Notes: generated by a model from the sequence alone, not told the origin. Numbered from the stretch's first letter, positions 45,901-57,779 are shown. The stretch is 64,000 nucleotides of DNA from Lonicera japonica (GCA_021464415.1 CM038467.1:66779159-66843158), one strand, 5' to 3'. Numbers and translations: made by a program.

Positions 45901-46961
45901 TTTCTTCAAATGGGTTTACGATGATCGAGGAGGACCATTGTGTGTACGTTAAACGTTCTGGGAATAGTTTCTTGATTCTCTCTTTGTATGTAGACGACAT
46001 ACTATTAGCTGGAAACAACAAGGAGATGGTTGTTGCCACACAAACATGGTTGTCTTCAAATTTTGAAATGAAAGACATGGGAGAGGCAATCTATGTGCTC
46101 GAAGTTAAGATCCTAAAAGATCGATCAAGGAAACTTCTTGGTTTGTCTCAAGAGACTTACATAAGAAATGTACTTGAGCATTTTCAGATGCAAGCTTGTA
46201 AACCCATAGACACTCCTGTTGAGAAGGGTAATACCTTAAGTCTGGATATGTGTCCTAAGACTCTTGATGAGAAGGAAAAGATGGCTCGTGTTCCGTATGC
46301 TAACGCTATTGGTAGCCTAATGTATGCGATGATGTGTACGCGGCCCGACATTTGCTATGCAGTTGGTCTTGTTAGTAGATTCCAAGGGAATCCTGGCGTT
46401 GCTCATTGGAAAGCAGTGAAGAGAATACTCCGATATCTGAAAGGGACAGCTGACTATATGCTTTGCTATCAAGCATCAAATTTTCGTGTGGTTGGATACA
46501 CCGACACTGACTGGGGAGGGGACCCAGACGGACGCAAATCGACGTCAGGCTATGCTTTCTTGCTCAACGACGGAGCAATATCATGGTGCAGCAAAAAACA
46601 GACTTGTATTGCACTATCTACGATGGAGGCGGAGTACGTTGCTTGTTCAGCTGCTGTTCAAGAAGGTGTTTGGTTGAGAAGATTCCTTCGAGAGTTTGGC
46701 ATTGTTAAAAGCGCTTCAGAGCCGATTACGATATATTGTGATAGTTCGGCAGCTCTTGCATACTCCAAGGATCCCAAGTATCATGGGAAAACCAAACACA
46801 TAGACATTAGATACCATTTCATTCGTGACATGGTTGCGCAAAAGGAGGTGGTCCTTAAGCATATCTCTACTAGCCGCATGGTTGCGGACCCCTTGACTAA
46901 ACCTATAATTAGAGATGTTTGCCAGGCTCATGTTAGGAGTCTAGGATTACGTAGGTTGTGA
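42957..46961 (+). pseudogene. Copia gag-pol polyprotein, one in-frame stop
   Basis: This is one frame of 1335 codons with a single TAA at 45786-45788. Domains: UBN2-type gag (about residues 30-230), zinc knuckle CFNRGKEGHFARDC (about 264-277; the second Cys reads Arg), protease WIVDSGASEHV (about 307), gag-pre-integrase (IIWHARLGHI), integrase with DICGP, TDRGREY and NGVAERRNRT (about 500-605), reverse transcriptase from about 830 with YVDD near 1010, RNase H with YTDTDWGGD near 1181 and a C-terminal ADPLTKP. The stop falls inside reverse transcriptase after EEIYMD, just before the finger-palm region continues, and would truncate the enzyme. Other motifs are intact. A TAA from CAA is the simplest origin. 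Confidence 0.9.
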
Positions 46962-48080
46962 TTATTTTCTTCCTGACCATAGAGGATATTTGATGTCGTT
47001 GATATTATTATTAATGAATTTTTTGAAATTTGTTGCTCTTATGTTATTATTTTAATATAACTGCTAGCACACACATTACCCATGGTTGGGATATCATGGT
47101 ATGAGTATGTCAATAGGTATGGATCGACTCTCTCACACGAGTGATCACCTTTAGCGCCTGGAAGGCGAGCAAAGATGAGACACGTCAAGCTTTTGGCGCT
47201 GTAATAGTGAGCTGAGCTGACATTGATTGAAGTGTCGACTTGGAAAGGGCCAAGATAAAGTCTTTTGAAGACCGAATATGGATACCCCACTATCCATATA
47301 TAACCTGTGAATAGCCGGATGCGAAATTTCATCTAGGCACTAAAACGAGCGAGCAAGTAGATTTTTTGGGTTAGGCGCTTAACAGCGACTGGACTAAGAT
47401 CTGTACGGTGTTTGGTAGTGACATACGCTCTTTATTAAAAGAGAACTCCACCGTAACATGTAAGTCATACTACATGTGCTTCGCGACCTATATAAGGAAG
47501 TGAAAGAATGATCCCTGCTTCTTAACTGCGTGAGTCCTTATGGATTGATACAATATGTATGATCCTCTACTATTTTTTCCCTATGTGACTTTTGACTGTA
47601 TCATGAAGAGGAAGTTCAGTGTATGCTACTTTGATGTGTGTATCCTATGGCTAAGACTGATGCAGCCTAAAGGGACATCGTTGGGAAAGCAATTGAATAT
47701 AATCTAAGTGATATGAGGGCGAAAGGATGACTGTTTGGTAGCACGTTCAAGTTTTATGATCACTGGTACCAAGTTATGTCGCTTTCTGAGAATAGCGACG
47801 TAGCTGTGAGAATAAAATGGGAGAATTTTAAGCGTTGATCTGAGATGTGACTCCGAGGGATTAGAAATGCTTAATCTGAATGTTGCTAAATAGGTCAGGG
47901 GTAGAACGAGACGCTATGGGGATGTTCTATGCTGGTTCTTTGGGAATTTGGCATAGTACTCCAAATATTTTCTTTTCAGGTGGCTCGCGGTCGCACAACT
48001 CATTTACTAAGTATGAACGGGGAATCTAGAATGGTGCAAGGGAGAATGCGATTATTTGCCCACTATGTACGAGTGGGAGA
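46962..48080 (+). other. 3' untranslated region and polypurine tract of Copia
   Basis: 1.1 kb without a supported gene. The end reads GAGTGGGAGA (48071-48080), the polypurine tract directly before the 3' LTR. The open frame 47929-48183 runs into the LTR and is not a gene. Confidence 0.7.
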
Positions 48081-48406
48081 TGTTGGTTTTTGGGCCTATT
48101 GGTTTAGTCCAATAGTGACACCCATAGTGGGCCTTAGGGTTTCAAAGCCCTTTAAGGCTAATGATATATATTTAGGTCTTTAGACCTAAATAATATACAT
48201 AATACACAACACAAATTTAGAGGCGGCCGTCATCTCTTCTCAAGCACATTCTAGGGTTCTTTGTAGAGAGTACTTGAAGATGTGGGCATAGTGGTAGTCG
48301 TTCGTGTAACGCTACACAACGCGAGTATCGTAAGGCCAATTTCACAAGATCCAATATTATTTCCGTTGTGCATACAGGTACGCATACTTGTATTAATTTT
48401 CCAACA
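48081..48406 (+). mobile_element. 3' LTR of Copia
   Basis: 326 bp, TGTTGG...CCAACA, followed by the duplication AACAA. It differs from the 5' LTR at about eight positions, mostly transitions. Confidence 0.95.
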
Positions 48407-49096
48407 AACAATATTAGAACACCCTTTCAAAATTTACTAATTTTTGTCATTTGCATTTGTTTTCCTATCAAAACAAAAGATCAGATTACAGAATACAAGG
48501 ATTTTATCCCCTTTCCCGTTTTTCCCAAAGTTGGGTTTCTTTATAAAACGTATTTTAGAAAAGTAATAGACTTCTTAGTAAAGGCATCCAAGTTTTTCAA
48601 CATAGAATAAACATATAAGAACCACTAGAGACCGAAAGGGCGGAATGGGTACCTAACACCTTCCCAAACCGTAACATAGTTCCTGAACCTTATAAAATCC
48701 TGGTTTCGTAAACAAAACGTATGGGGATAAGGCTTGCTTTGGCCTTTACCCCTACACGATTTTTTTGTACGTTTTCTCATAAAACGTGCTAGCGACTTTA
48801 AACAAACCCACTTGCATTTAAAGATAGAAAATAGGATATATTCATATATCGAAGCAAATAAAACAACGAAATTCATTCCGATTTTTTAGACTCCCAAACA
48901 CAGGATTGAGACCCGGGGTCGCATTTGCGGATTCTCACAACACAAAAACACAAAATTAGTAATAAAAAATCATTTCATTTCTTTATTAAAGTATTAATTT
49001 TTTAGGCTTGTAGCCTTGGTTCAAATGTGTTTATTTCTTGATCTTATAATTTGGATAAAAATTAATGATTGATTGAATTAATTGATTTGTACATTT

Positions 49097-51446
49097 ATGG
49101 AACGATTCTTTAAAAGAAAGTTATCTACGGATAGTCGTTCTCCATCTAATTCGGGTAGTTTAAATGCAAGACCAATTGAAGTAGATGAGATATTAGCTAA
49201 TCTTCATGCAGACCCTGGACTAAGAACTTGAATGGCGGATTATAGTCCTAATATTCGAGATGAGATGCGAAGAGTATATATACAAAAGGGGCCTTGTCAA
49301 CCTAGAAGTTATAAATTCCCATAAACTAATCAATTAAGAATTAATAGACGCTTCATTGCTCAATGGTTTGATGAGTATGATTGGTTAGAATATAGTATTG
49401 CTAAAGATGCCGCGTTTTGTCTTCATTGTTATCTCTTCAAATCTAATTTTGATCAAGTGGGTGGTGGTGCATTCATTGGGGTAGGCTTCAATAATTGGAA
49501 AAAGGCAAAAAAAATATTTAACCTTCATGTTGGAATGGTTGGTAGTGTTTACAACTAAATTAGAGAAGTTGCTTATAATTTGATGCATCAAACTACACAC
49601 ATTGAAACAATTATGATCAAGCAAACAAGCCAAGCTCACACGGATTATCTCACTTGCTTGAATGCATCATTTAAGTGCACTAGGTATTTGTGGCCATAAG
49701 GTTTTTTTTGTGGTCGTGATGAAAGTGCACAATCAAGTAATAAAGGGAATTATTTAGAGCTCTTGCAATTTCTTGTTGATCATGATGAAAAGGTCAAGGC
49801 CGTTGTGTTGGAGAATGCTCCGAAAAATTTAAAGTTAATAGCTCCTTCAATTCAAAAAGATCTTGTCAATTCTTGTGCTAAAGAAACCATTGGTCTTATC
49901 TTGAGTGAAGTAAAAGATAGATATTTTTCAATAATAGTGGATGAAGCACGTGATGTTTCAATAAAGGAGCAAATGGCGATGATGATGCGTTATGTGAACG
50001 ACATAGGACAAATAATTGAAAGATTTGTGGGGTTTCAACATGTAACCGACACTACTTCAAATGCGGTAAAGGAATCCATTGATGGATTCTTTTATTCCGC
50101 GAATTTGAGCTTTTCCAAGTTATGAGGACAAGGTTATAATGGAGCTAGTAATATGAGAGGTGAGTTCAATGGCCTCAAGACAAAGATTTTGAGAGAACAA
50201 CCTTGTGCATTTTCTATTCATTGCTTTGTTCATCAACTTCAACTAGTTCTTGTTGCGGTAGGAAAGAAAAACATTGATGTTAACTCTTTTTTCAAAACGG
50301 CTAATAGTTTGGTTAATGTTGTTAGAGCATCTTGTAAGCGTCGCGATGCACTTATAGCACAATGCCAAGAAGAGCTTGTGAGAGCTTTTAAAAATGATTG
50401 TCTTATAACAGGGTGGGGCTTAAATCAAGAAACTATTCTCAAATGTGCTGGCGATACACGATGGAACTCACATTATGGTACATTGATTAGTATCATTTAT
50501 ATGTTTCCATCTGTGGTGAATGTGCTTCAAATGATTGTTAATGATAATCTTAATGATAGTTTAGGTGAAGCCTATAAGTTATGGAGAGAAATACAATCTT
50601 TTGAGTTTGTGTTTCACTTCTTTTTAATGAAAGCTATATTAGGAATAACAAATACTTTATCTTTAGCATTACAAAAGAAAGATCAAGACATTGTGAGTGC
50701 AATGAGTTTAGTGAAAACATGCAAGGAAAACCTACAGTTGATGAGGGATAATGTGTTTGAAGAATTGGTTGAGCAAGCATCTTCATTTTGTTACAAACAC
50801 AATATTACAGTTCCTACCATGGATGAGGAATGTGTAATTCCAGGGAGATCACGGCGTAATGCTCCAATGAAGAAAAATTATCATCGTTATTGTGTGGAGA
50901 TCTTTATTCATGTAATTGATGGGCAACTTGCGAAATTAAATGACCGCTTTAATGAGGTAAGTACTGAGTTACTTACTTGTTTGGCATGCTTGAGTCCGAA
51001 AAATAACTTTGTAGCTTTTAACAAACGAAAGTTAGTTCTTCTTGCTCAATTTTATCCTTATGATTTTTCGGATAGAGACTTATTGATGCTTGAAAATTAA
51101 CTTGGTGTTTATGTCCATCATATGCGTTCGAGCAGTGATTTTTCTCAATTGGAAGGGATTAGTAGTCTTGCAGAAAAAATGGTGGAGAAAGGAATGCATG
51201 AAATATTTTCTTATATGTTTATTTGCTTTTTACATTGGCTTTGGTTTTACCGGTTGCAACTGCTTCAGTTGAGAGGGCATTTTTTGCCATGAATATTATT
51301 AAAAATTCACTTCGCAATAGATGGGAGATCAGTGATTGGATGATAGCTTGATTGTTTACATTGAGAGAGATGTTTTTGCATGTATTGATAACGAAACTAT
51401 AATGCAACATTTTCAGAATATGAAAATTCGTCGTGAACAATTGTAA
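49097..51446 (+). pseudogene. hAT transposase (TTF/ZMYM1-like), decayed
   Basis: The frame from ATG 49097 (MERFFKRKLS) includes a TTF-type zinc finger region (RFIAQWFDEYDWLEYSIAKDAAFCLHCYLF), then a DUF4371-like catalytic part (YFSIIVDEARDVSIKEQMA, RFVGFQHV, QGYNGASNMRGEFNGLK) and CSIHCFVHQLQL-type helical sequence. A 315-codon frame follows (50153-51100). The C-terminal hAT dimerisation segment appears in another frame at 51225-51446 (VATASVERAFFAM, DNETIMQHFQNMKI). Stops lie near 49228, 49323, 49556, 49697, 50123 and 51098, plus a frameshift near 51220. The catalytic Asp (VDEARD) remains. Related plant genes are annotated as zinc finger MYM-type protein 1-like. It cannot make an intact transposase. 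Confidence 0.85.
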
Positions 51447-51599
51447 CTTGTATTATTGGTTTTGTTATGAATTATGAATGGAAGTACTATCTTTCTATTT
51501 TTTTAGCATTATTTTCTTAATTTGTAGAATTTTATTTTTTTTACTTTTACACTTAGCCCCCTTGGCCCCCATAATCCTAGATCCGCCACTGGTGAGATG

Positions 51600-52014
51600 G
51601 GTGAGGTGAGTTATTTTTAATATGTTACCAAGAGGGACCTATGTAAGAGGTCGGTTGGTGTTTTGTTAATTTATTGGTATTGTTGAATTACCGAGATTGT
51701 TGCATTGATTGTCGATGTGAATATTTTATTATTGATAAAATATTTTGTTGAGATACTTTCACTCATGTGCGTTATGTCTTACTCCCTTTTAGTTTTTATG
51801 GCACAGGTAACATGAGACAGAGTCGGTTGTGGACTAATGAGTCAGACGCGGTCTAGATCATTATTTTTATAAATAGTGGAAAGATGATGTATTTTTAATT
51901 ACGAAGAGTGGAGATATTCTAAAGGTTATATTTTTATAAATTACTTTGATATATAAACAAAGTTGAATTTTATTTTTATTACATTTTCAAACTCAACCAG
52001 ATTGGATCGTTACA
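51600..52014 (+). mobile_element. 3' LTR of the Tekay-like element, right part
   Basis: It continues the LTR from where it broke at 7058 and matches 5337-5754 throughout, ending GGATCGTTACA. TATGT follows and pairs with tatat at 3635-3639. Confidence 0.8.
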
Positions 52015-53092
52015 TATGTGCTATTAATTATTATTTACGACAAAAGATGATGATGTGCTTCTACCATTAACCAAATTCATTTGCAAAAATATGCGCCAGA
52101 ACCATTGCCACGATTCTAGGCATCGGGACCTCGTTTTGAACTACTTGATATTGATTGAAGAGTTTTAGTATTAATAAATCATTCACAAAAAGTTTTCTTG
52201 AACTAAAGTTTAGATTATAATTGATTTTAGAAACTAAAAATTTTAATATTCCAAATTTAGAATTTTTCATATTTTTAACATTCGTCCATCATTAATTGGG
52301 ATTCCATTCAAATGCTTTGTGATTTATTAGTAGGCAGTTAATTAATGTGGAAACAAAAGAATTTAGATACTTTTCAACGCTTTCAAATCTATCTGAAATA
52401 TATATATATATATATATCCAAAAATGCGACCTCTCATTTAGAAGGATAAATGAATAAATTTTTCATAAAATTTGGTAGAAATGATCTCTATTAAAATATC
52501 ATCAAAATAACTCAAGTTAAAAGTTTGTAATATAATCATAAAAAAATTCAATGGCCCATATGCAGCCATAACTATAATTAAATTATTAGAATAATACAAC
52601 AAATATAAACCGTACAATTTAAAGAGAAACAAACAAATCTTAACCACCAATTAAAAGGAGAAGCAAATGTCTTTGTAATTTATTAATATATGTTATCTAA
52701 ACTTTTTGTTGCTTAATATACTCAAAACATGCATTTAAATAAAACTAAAACGTAGGCATTTCGGTCATCAATTTTAATGGGCCGTCTTTAGTTGGACTAA
52801 ATTGGAACAATCTCCAAACATTGGGGTCTTATACGTAAAATTAAAACATTGCGAATGGTAGTGAGACAGGGGCCATACTTCAGGAATCAAATGTGTTAGC
52901 AACTTTAGAATTTGGTACCAAAAACTATGAATTTATTTAAATATCATTACAACACCCTCAAAAGAAAATTGATCCAACAAGCTGAAATGGAAAAAAAAAA
53001 CACACACACAGAGCATAAACCAATTTAAGAAATTAAGCAATGTGTGCTTATTGAATACAAATGGACAATACTAATTACCATATATCAAGTAT
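52015..53092. other. 3' flank of CYP716A copy 1 (duplicated segment)
   Basis: From about 52055 it aligns with 61690-62170 (CGGGACCTCGTT, then TAATATACTCAAAACATGCA, then TTAGTTGGACTAAATTGGAACAA). A segment of about 550 bp (near 52170-52715) is extra in this copy. It includes an AT run and a piece resembling the foldback MITE at 56926 (ATTTAGAAGGATAAATG...GTAGAAATGATCT, near 52436-52490). No gene. Confidence 0.6.
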
Positions 53093-54645
53093 TGTCTAGC
53101 TATCCTAGAGGGGGTGAATAGGGTTTAAAAACTTTAATGCGAAATTAAAAACTTTTCTAACAATGTTTAAGTAAAACAAATTTATTAAACAAATATATCA
53201 AGGAATGTAAGCACATAAACAATTAAATAAACAATCTCAAGAGCAAATAATCAAACAATCAATAATAAAAAGATTGAGTAAGAAAGATTGAACCGATTTG
53301 AAGTCCAAGGCTTTTTGTCCACACGGTTTTGGTTTACCAAACCATAATCCGCGCTCGGTTAGTTCCCTGAGAATTTCCACTAATAACAATCTCCTTCCGG
53401 GTGAAGATCAAACCACTACAAGTATATCCTCTCACACACTCTTTACAAATATTGCTTGACCACAATATTCACACAAGAAACTCTCTCTTGCTAACCTTGT
53501 GAAATTTACCTTTCACAATTTCTAAACAAGAATTTACCTTCTTGTTTTTCCTATGAGATTTACCTCTCACAATTGAATACTAACTTGTTTGGTGATTCAC
53601 ACCAATTAACAATAACTCTCAAGTGTTTAAAGAATACAATTGAAGCTCACACTAGAGTTACTTGATTGATCAAGATTTATAGCTCAATAAGAATGATTGA
53701 TCAAAAACAATTTCTTGAATCTTTTAATAATGAAGATAGATGAAGAATAGAGTATATGAATGATTAAATGTGTTTAGAATGAGTCTTAGATAGTGTATAT
53801 ATAGTCCCAAAAGTGATATAGCCGTTTGTGAGGTTTGGTAGAAGTTTGGTACTAAAAATGGTAAAAAATTAAAAATCCAACGGCTATATTCTGGAGCATC
53901 AGTCGACTAAGCAAAACCATCAGTCGAATGATGAACCCTTAATCGAATGAGCAAAGCTGCTTAGTCGATTGATGGAGCCTTAGTCGACTGAGCACACTCC
54001 TTAGTCAACTGATGGACCAGACTGCCCAACAGGCCCCAAGGCCAAAAATCCCAAATTTTGCACTTTTGCATATAAACTCCAAAATTAATTCTAATGCTTT
54101 GGGGACCTTAAAAATAAGTTCCTAAGACATCTATTTTTGGGAAAACTCAAAATATGATCATTTGAATTTAATACGAATTTATTTCAAAACCGGTTTTTGC
54201 TAAAATGATGTTTTGAAATGATTTTCGATTCAAACTGATTTTGATTAATCTAAGAATGATGCATGTTCATGTTTGAGTTATATAATCAATCAATTAAGAA
54301 ACTTTACATTAATCCTAAGCAATCACTCAATTACCGAATAGGTGAGTCTTCGAATGCTTTGATTTGTTTCTTCAAATTGATTCTTCCTTTGAAGCTTTTG
54401 CGTGTGATCCTTGATCTTGATCTTCATCAATTGCATTGATGAGATTAATCTTCTTGCTAGTCCAATGCTTCGTTGACTTGATCGGATATTGATTGAACGA
54501 TCCTTGTCAAACTTCCTTCGAGCAATCATGCTATTCTTGATTTTCCAAATAAGAAAGTTATAATCTTAAATCAAGAACATGTTAAATTACACAAGATTGA
54601 TTTATTGTTATTATCAAAATAAGATTAAGACCTACAAGGTCAACA
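53093..54645 (-). mobile_element. LTR-like insertion downstream of CYP716A copy 1
   Basis: It spans TGTCTAGCTATCCTAGAGGG to AAGGTCAACA on the plus strand, 1553 bp, so TG...CA in both directions. The flanks are AGTAT and AATAT (4 of 5 match). The paralogous site near 62160-62200 lacks it. The minus-strand end is the same as at 869. It contains about eight AGTCGACT-like palindromes at 53893-54010. No coding region is convincing. It may be a solo LTR or a LARD-type element. The exact left boundary is uncertain because TGTCTAGCTAT also occurs at the empty site. Confidence 0.6.
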
Positions 54646-55141
54646 AATATCACATGTATAATGTTGATCACTTCTTTATTTGAGTGTCTTTAACTTTGGC
54701 TTTGCTTGATAGTCAATAATAAGCCAAAATTATGTTCCCAAATCAGGCTTTTGGAGGATAAAGGCGGACAGGGAGACCCTTCTCAGGAATGGGCATGGGG
54801 TTCACGATAATCTTTTCCTTGGGAATCACTTTCTCCCACTTGAACCTCTTCACTAAGTGATGCATGAACACGAGTATTTCTAGTCTAGCATACTCTTTCC
54901 CAGGGCACATTCTAGGCCCACCACCGAAGGGCACGAACGTGTATGGAGCCGGTCCGCTTCCATCGAATCTTGATGGGTCGAATTTCAAGGGATTTGGGAA
55001 GAATTCAGGATTTCTGTGCGTTGAGTTTATGCTCCAGTATATCTATATAAAAAAACTTGTTGGTTCAAAAATACTTCATTATATTCAAAAGAGAATATCG
55101 TGTTACACTATCTTATTAATTTTTAAAAAAATTTTGGTCTA

Positions 55142-55360
55142 GATACTTTATAGTACCACAGGTCGACTAATCCCTGTTAGCGGAACACGATTGCCAACCG
55201 TTGGCCACACAATGTTTTTGCAGCTATCGGGAATCGACGGATCAGTGGCCAGCAGCAGGCTACCAGATATTTTTGCAGCCTGTCAAAATTCGACCAGAGG
55301 AACTTCCAGTCGAACCCAGCGCTAATCCCAGTGCGCCACCACTGGGCCACTTGCTGGCGG
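55142..55360 (-). mobile_element. tRNA-derived SINE in CYP716A intron 2, copy 1
   Basis: On the minus strand AAGTGGCCCAGTGGTGGCGC resembles a pol III A box, and GGGTTCGACTGG about 30-40 bp on resembles a B box. A tRNA-unrelated body with GCAAAAATATCTGG follows. The paralogous intron has a shorter version at 62676-62815, so it inserted before the gene duplication. Confidence 0.6.
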
Positions 55361-56581
55361 TTATGTCTTATTTATTATATACACAGTTTAATTAATTCAA
55401 TTACCTTACCTTCCAGCCTTTTGGAATTGTAAAACCAGTGTACATGAAATCAGTGAGGGCTTCTTTAAAAGTTCCTTGAAATGGTGGAGCAAGCCTTAGA
55501 ATTTCACATGCTACATTCCATGAATATTTCATCTTCTGAATATCATCCCAATTTAGTAATTCACCAGGTGCTTTTTTCTTTGCAAGCTCCATTTGTTCTA
55601 AAAAAAAGACAACAAAAAGAATAAAATAAATAAATAAGATAAAGCAAATAAACAAATATTTTTTACTAGGCAACAACACTCTTCTACTGGATTATTAATT
55701 GCCCGGCGCTCAAGGACCAAATTAATAAACATAAAGAAAATATAATTTTTTTTTTATCAATTAATAATTCTATCAAGTTCTAGCTTGTTATGTCCTATAT
55801 TTATATTAAGAAGAAAGTAAAATAGCAGTCATTGATTCTTTTACCACTTAAAGTGTACATGTATTCTCATTTTGGTCACTTAAAGTGTACATGTATTCTC
55901 ATTTTGGTCGACTTTACGTTTTAATCGTTACATTTTGGTTCTCAAGGTTTGAGTAGAGTTACACTTTGTTCCAAAATTGACGGAACGTTCAATTTTAGAT
56001 GAAAATGCAACTTGGCTTAAATTTGAAGGATTGAAATATAACAAATGAAATATTAGGGACTAAAATATTTTCCATTGACATAGAAGGATGTAAATGGAAA
56101 ATCATGGAAAAAATAAGAAATTAAATTATTAGCTTTGGTCAGTAACTCAACAATTGACCTTAATTAATTATTCAATGGTGGCTTGCTAGCAAATTCATTT
56201 AATTAATTTATAGTTTTTCATACTTGTACTCCATTACTTATCTTGACTATTAAGCCAAAGAAGAAAAAGATCTTTGACTATTAAGGAAAAAAATATTAAA
56301 CTCTAGTGCCATTTCATAATCTCTCTTTAAATAGTAGTTATATTTTATGCATATGAGATGCGTGTTATTTAATATATGTATTTTAAAAAAGAAAATATCA
56401 CTTAAAAAGATAATATACAATTCAGTGGTTAAGAGCCTTACTATTTTTGTTAATAGCATGGTTCGTAATCAATTGCTTATGCTATAACGTAAACATATAT
56501 TTTCTTTGAACTGAAAGCTCGCAAGGTAAAATTTGAAAATAAAAAATCCAACACATTTCTAATAACTGTGAAATGACTTTC

Positions 56582-56629
56582 TACTTTATATAATAGTAAA
56601 TATTTATTCATTTACTATTATATAAAGTA
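56582..56629. repeat. Perfect 20-bp hairpin in CYP716A intron 1
   Basis: TACTTTATATAATAGTAAAT (56582-56601) is followed after 8 bases by its reverse complement (56610-56629). Function unknown; it may be a remnant of a TIR element. Confidence 0.7.
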
Positions 56630-56925
56630 AATGAATTCATTTAGGCTTTGGAGCCATTTAGTTCTTATACTAGTGTTTGCTTGCTCTTTTATATTTCTTT
56701 TAACTTTTGATTAACCCTCATTTAATTTTAGTTGGAATCTTTTAGTCTATTCTTAATCAACCTACTCAAATGTTAAAAATACCCTTTCTTAAAAATACTT
56801 TAGGATTGTTTGGTTGAGATAAAAGTAAACATGCAATAATGATTTTTTAAAAAAAAAAATCAGAGTTCAAAATATGAAAATTTGTTTGGAGATGTTCAAA
56901 TAAGATAGATATATATATGTATAGT

Positions 56926-57315
56926 TAGGCTATAAAGAGGGATTCCCTCACTTTAACAAAAAGAAGGGATGACTATTTAGAGGGGTAAATCGATGAATTT
57001 TTTTATGAAAATTCGTAGAGATGATCTATATAGTGAGTAGATCACATCCGCAAAAATTCATAAAAAAATTCAACCTAGAAGTGAGTGTTTTGCAAAATTG
57101 ATATATATGTACATTTTGGGCCGTTAAAATTTTTGACGATCATCTCACTCACTTTTAGGTTGAATTTTTTTATGAAATTTAGTGGAAGTGATCTACTCAT
57201 AATATAGATCATCTCTACAAAATCTTACGAAAAAAATTCATCGATTTACCCTTCTAAATGGTCATCCCTTCTTTTTGTTAAAGTGAGGGAATCCCTCTTT
57301 ATAGCCTAGCTCTAT
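56926..57315. mobile_element. Foldback MITE in CYP716A intron 1
   Basis: The arms of about 180 bp are near-perfect inverted repeats. The left begins TAGGCTATAAAGAGGGATTC and contains TTTAACAAAAAGAAGGGATG. The right arm ends with the complement (GAATCCCTCTTTATAGCCTA). A short loop (TGTACATTTTGGGCCG) lies near 57110. There is no open frame. A pre-mRNA through it could form a long hairpin. Confidence 0.8.
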
Positions 57316-57599
57316 ATATGTATATATATAACCTATTAAAGTATTATTAACTAGCAGGTTACGGAATTTTCGTTAACATTAGAAAACATTTTGGTATATA
57401 AATATGTGTAAACTAATAATGTATAAATTATGTATGAACGAATGCAATATGAAACTTTCATTATTTAAAATTAACATATATTTTTTTAATTCAATTAATT
57501 AATATTTCTAATTGTTATCTTTATATATTTTTTTTTATTTTTTTATTGAAATAAGTAACATTTCAAATTAATATTTCATTTTTATTTATCGTCTCAATC

Positions 57600-57745
57600 A
57601 AAAAAGTCCTAAGTAATTGTAAGGAGCGTATTTTTGATATTTGACTAAATTGATTAACCATTGGGGGCAACGTCTACGAAAATATAAGAGTTCATACCAA
57701 ATTTAATTATGAAAACCAAATAGGGGCTAAAACCTAAATAACTCT
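57600..57745. mobile_element. End fragment of a TIR element related to 3850-4985
   Basis: GATTAACCATTGGGGGCAAC and AATTATGAAAACCAAATAGG with CTAAAACCTAAATAACTC match the right end of the TIR element at 4870-4985. The opposite end was not located. It lies in intron 1 of CYP716A. Confidence 0.5.
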
Positions 57746-57779
57746 TCCTATAAAATGTATTAAAAAATAATTTTTTTAG

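Larger units (their letters stand above)
41046..48406 (+). mobile_element. Ty1/copia retrotransposon, nearly intact
   Basis: The LTRs are 41046-41372 and 48081-48406, with the primer site at 41373, one polyprotein frame at 42957-46961 and perfect target duplications AACAA (41041-41045, 48407-48411). By eye I count about 8 substitutions between the LTRs, roughly 2.5 percent, so this is the youngest large insertion in the stack. Clade not assigned. Confidence 0.95.
7827..48939 (+). mobile_element. TAT-lineage Ty3/gypsy element A (outermost), heavily deleted and reinserted
   Basis: It starts TGTAGACACC at 7827 and ends GGATTCTCACA at 48939, with ACACA on both sides (7822-7826 and 48940-48944). 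Element A's own sequence is the 5' LTR fragment (7827-7942, 9466 to about 9530), a short pol piece (33654-33785), its 3' accessory region (33786-40022) and the 3' LTR (40023-41045 plus 48412-48939). Everything else belongs to the solo LTR, elements B and C, and the Copia insertion. Confidence 0.75.
40023..48939 (+). mobile_element. 3' LTR of element A, split by Copia
   Basis: Left part 40023-41045, right part 48412-48939. It starts TATAGACACC (the G of TG mutated) and ends GGATTCTCACA. Palindrome remnants at 40162, 40194, 40214, 40316, 40338 and 40370 are all degraded, mostly by CG to TG or CA. The TATA box is CAGTATAAATAAGCC near 40394. The right flank ACACA pairs with 7822-7826. Confidence 0.85.
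7059..51591 (+). mobile_element. hAT-superfamily transposon, split by nested retrotransposons
   Basis: The left end is CAGAGGCGGACGG. The right end is TCCTAGATCCGCCACTG, whose reverse complement starts CAGTGGCGGA. The terminal inverted repeats therefore match at 9 of 10 bases. The flanks GTGGGATG (7051-7058) and GTGAGATG (51592-51599) form an 8-bp target duplication with one mismatch, diagnostic of hAT. The uninserted 5' LTR has the same site once (gtgagatgggtgagg). The hAT's own sequence is 7059-7821 (leader, with a pyrimidine-rich block at 7200-7340) and 48940-51591 (transposase and 3' end). The rest was inserted later. Confidence 0.85.

Noticed and set aside
55142..55360. A functional tRNA gene in intron 2
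   Set aside because: A- and B-box-like words are present but no acceptor stem or full cloverleaf can be drawn; it fits a SINE better.
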